A stretch of 39,001 nt of DNA, from positions 1 through 39,001 of the forward strand of contig JACRIL010000056.1 in NCBI GenBank assembly GCA_016235825.1, given 5' to 3'. Below the pieces are notes generated by a model. That model searched no databases, had not been told where the DNA came from, and saw only the letters and a list, made by a program, of their open reading frames with translations. This DNA is from Planctomycetota bacterium. Its GTDB lineage: Bacteria > Planctomycetota > Phycisphaerae > SM23-33. Every line of letters begins with the position of its first letter. The first letter of the stretch is position 1. The position numbers and the translations under genes were made by a program. Shown one piece after another: positions 37,385 through 39,001 of this stretch.

Positions 37385-38812
37385 ATGTTCGACACGAGCG
37401 ACACGATCTGCGCGATTTCCACGGCGGCCGGGGCCGGCTGGCGGGCCATCGTGCGGTTGAGCGGGCCTAGGGCGATTGAAATTGTGGAGGATTTGTTCCG
37501 GCCGTTTTCGGGCAGACTGGCGGAACTGGGCGGGTTCCGCTGGACGGACGGCATCGTCTCGGCGGGATTATCGCGGCACGGCGGCGAACAGATAAAATTG
37601 CCAGCCCGCGCCTACGTTTTTCGCTGCCCGAAAAGCTATACCCGCCAGGACCTCGTCGAACTGCACGTTCCGGGCGCAATCCATGCGGCCGGCGCGGTTC
37701 TCGATGCGATGCTGGCGGCCGGGGCAAGGCGGGCCGAGGGCGGGGAATTCACGGCCAGGGCGTTCCTTTCCGGCAGGATCGATCTGTCGGCGGCCCAGGC
37801 GGTGGCTGACCTGATAGATTCGGCCGGGGCTGCCCAGGCCCGAGCGGCGGCCGCGGCGGCATGCGGGCAGATTTTCCGTATCTGCACGCAACTGGCCGGC
37901 GAACTCGCTGACGCACTTGCGTGCGTCGAAGCGGCGATCGATCTTGCCGATCAGGATATTCACCTTGACCAGCCAGCCACGCTGGCGGCGCGGCTGGAAA
38001 CACTGGCCGGACGGATTGCCATGTTGGCCGAGTCGGCCGACGACATGCCCGACGAGTCGGCCTGTCCGCGAGTGGTGCTGGCGGGCCGGCCTAACGTGGG
38101 AAAAAGTTCTCTTCTCAACGCGCTGGCCCAAACTGACAGGGCGATAGTCTCGGCACTTGCCGGAACGACCCGCGACGTGCTGAACTGCCCGATCTCGATA
38201 AGCAACGTCGGCCTGCTCCTTCTTGATGCGGCGGGCTTTGCCGCCCCCAAAAATGACCTCGACGGCGCAGCCCAATCGGCGGCGGAACGGGCAGTCGCGT
38301 CGGCCGATCTTGTCCTGCTGGTCGTCGATGCCGGCGCCGGCGGCGGAGACCTGCGCGCGGATAGGGAAATTCTGGATCGTGTTGGCCACGCAAATCCGCG
38401 GGCATCCGTCATTCTGCTGGCCAACAAGCTCGACCTTGCGGCGGACCAGCCGGGAACAATCGAAAAAATAAAATCCACCGCCGGCGTCGAAACGCTGGGC
38501 GTCTCGGCCCTGACGGGCCTGGGCCTCGACGAACTACGCACGGCCATCGCAAATCATCTGCATCTGGGCGCGTGGCGGGGCGGCGAGACGCTGGCCCTTC
38601 ACAAACGCCAGAAGGCCTGCCTGATCGACGCCTCACGATCCGCCTCAGCCGCCGCCGAAATCCTGAAAAATTCCGGCGAGGTTGCCGACGACGCCGAACT
38701 TGTCGCCATCGAACTGCGCGAGGCCATGGCGTCGATCGGAAAAATAACCGGACAGGTCGGCACAGAGGAAATCCTCGCCCGCATCTTCAGCCGATTCTGC
38801 GTCGGCAAATGA
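37385..38812 (+). CDS. mnmE: tRNA modification GTPase MnmE
   Basis: The 475-residue GTPase acts with MnmG in modifying the wobble uridine of certain tRNAs. It has the N-terminal folate-binding domain (TICAISTAAGAGWRAIVRLS; SYTRQDLVELHVPG), the helical domain with EGGEFTARAFLSGRIDLSAA, and the inserted G domain: GRPNVGKSS (G1), AGTTRDV (G2), LDAAGF (G3, DAAG instead of the usual DTAG), NKLD (G4) and VSALTGLG (G5). It ends FCVGK, keeping the essential C-terminal Cys. It starts 2 bp after the oxidoreductase stop, so it is read from the polysaccharide operon. Confidence 0.95.
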   Translation: MFDTSDTICAISTAAGAGWRAIVRLSGPRAIEIVEDLFRPFSGRLAELGGFRWTDGIVSAGLSRHGGEQIKLPARAYVFRCPKSYTRQDLVELHVPGAIHAAGAVLDAMLAAGARRAEGGEFTARAFLSGRIDLSAAQAVADLIDSAGAAQARAAAAAACGQIFRICTQLAGELADALACVEAAIDLADQDIHLDQPATLAARLETLAGRIAMLAESADDMPDESACPRVVLAGRPNVGKSSLLNALAQTDRAIVSALAGTTRDVLNCPISISNVGLLLLDAAGFAAPKNDLDGAAQSAAERAVASADLVLLVVDAGAGGGDLRADREILDRVGHANPRASVILLANKLDLAADQPGTIEKIKSTAGVETLGVSALTGLGLDELRTAIANHLHLGAWRGGETLALHKRQKACLIDASRSASAAAEILKNSGEVADDAELVAIELREAMASIGKITGQVGTEEILARIFSRFCVGK

Positions 38813-38898
38813 TTCCGGAGCTTATAAAGTTGAATTGGATATGTTGAACAATTACAATTGCTTTTAGGCACTCTAACAAAACCTAGTTTTTGAGCAAT

Positions 38899-38950
38899 GG
38901 TTTGGCCGATAAATATTCTGTGTCAGGGAGGACACAACTATGGCCAAACC
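38899..38950 (+). promoter_or_regulatory. Nested hairpins around the transposase ribosome binding site
   Basis: GGTTTGGCC (38899-38907) pairs with GGCCAAACC (38942-38950), which covers the G of the ATG and codons 2-4. Inside, TGTGTC (38919-38924) pairs with GACACA (38931-38936), leaving AGGGAG, the ribosome binding site, as a 6-nt loop. The left IS copy has the same leader at about 166-217. This is likely to limit or time transposase translation. Confidence 0.65.
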
Positions 38951-39001
38951 GCTGCTTACGGACGAATTATGGCGACGCATCCAACCACTTTTGCCGCCGG
39001 A
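38940..39001 (+). CDS. IS5-family transposase, N-terminal part
   Basis: Translation gives MAKPLLTDELWRRIQPLLPP and then leaves the window after about 20 codons. LTDELW and IQPLLPP are the characteristic N-terminal motifs of IS5 (DUF4096-containing) transposases. Codon 10 is TTA, intact here, whereas the left copy has TGA. AGGGAG at 38925-38930 is the ribosome binding site. Confidence 0.8.
   Translation, partial: MAKPLLTDELWRRIQPLLPP

Larger units (their letters stand above)
38867..39001 (+). mobile_element. IS5-family insertion sequence, right copy (partial)
   Basis: It starts GGCACTCTAACAAAACC at 38867 after TTA and matches the left copy in inverted orientation. The window ends inside the transposase. 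The 54-bp gap after mnmE contains no gene. Confidence 0.85.

Noticed and set aside
1..39001. tRNA or rRNA genes
   Set aside because: No T-loop plus acceptor-stem pattern or conserved rRNA segment was noticed on either strand. A tRNAscan/Infernal run would settle this.

Overview
The window reads as a chromosomal piece of an uncultured, probably anaerobic, Planctomycetota-like bacterium (Phycisphaerae would be my guess). The evidence is indirect: high GC, many families of short palindromic dispersed repeats of the kind common in PVC-group genomes, a WXG100/FtsK-type secretion locus in a Gram-negative-like setting, and an NAD(P)-linked, possibly electron-bifurcating formate dehydrogenase. No rRNA or tRNA gene, CRISPR array or prophage was seen.

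Layout. Both ends lie inside inverted copies of one IS5-type insertion sequence: 1-249 on the minus strand and 38867-39001 on the plus strand. The left copy has a stop at codon 10 and has cut off the start of a small membrane-protein gene. From 680 to 2109 come hpt, a membrane PH-domain protein and a TPR-like protein. From 2328 to 8116 lies a type VII secretion-like set: a WXG100-like protein, a coiled-coil protein, a second small W-x-D protein and a large FtsK/EccC-type ATPase. About 550 bp of palindromic repeats split this set. From 8591 to 12022 are housekeeping and metabolic genes: rpsT, an FtsJ/TlyA-like methyltransferase, inositol-phosphate synthase and a UroD-family methyltransferase. 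From 12128 to 18485, on the minus strand, a three-gene operon encodes NuoE, a NuoF-GltD fusion and a Cys-type formate dehydrogenase.

The right half is an envelope and exopolysaccharide region. It holds murJ, a secreted GH39-like glycosidase, a lone restriction-endonuclease-like gene between inverted repeats, a WecA-type priming transferase behind a NusG/RfaH-like factor, and a MntA-HepT toxin-antitoxin pair. Next is a tight minus-strand operon of MBOAT, a 55-residue membrane peptide, an SGNH protein and a GT-C-like protein. After it come a zinc-ribbon coiled-coil protein, a small lipoprotein, two glycosyltransferases, a Gfo/Idh/MocA oxidoreductase and mnmE.

What stands out. (1) The 55-residue peptide between MBOAT and SGNH genes ends in F-x-Y-x-x-F at its extreme C-terminus, like DltX. 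This suggests a DltB-DltX-DltD-like polymer acylation machine without DltA/DltC. (2) A roughly 150-bp four-hairpin element occurs twice, with compensatory changes in every stem, and one copy sits in frame inside a coding sequence. (3) The type VII-like locus has two W-R-D small proteins and an ATPase whose only intact P-loop is in the middle domain. (4) NuoF and GltD are fused in the formate dehydrogenase operon. (5) A 53-bp MITE with TTA repeats interrupts what becomes a continuous reading frame when it is removed in silico.
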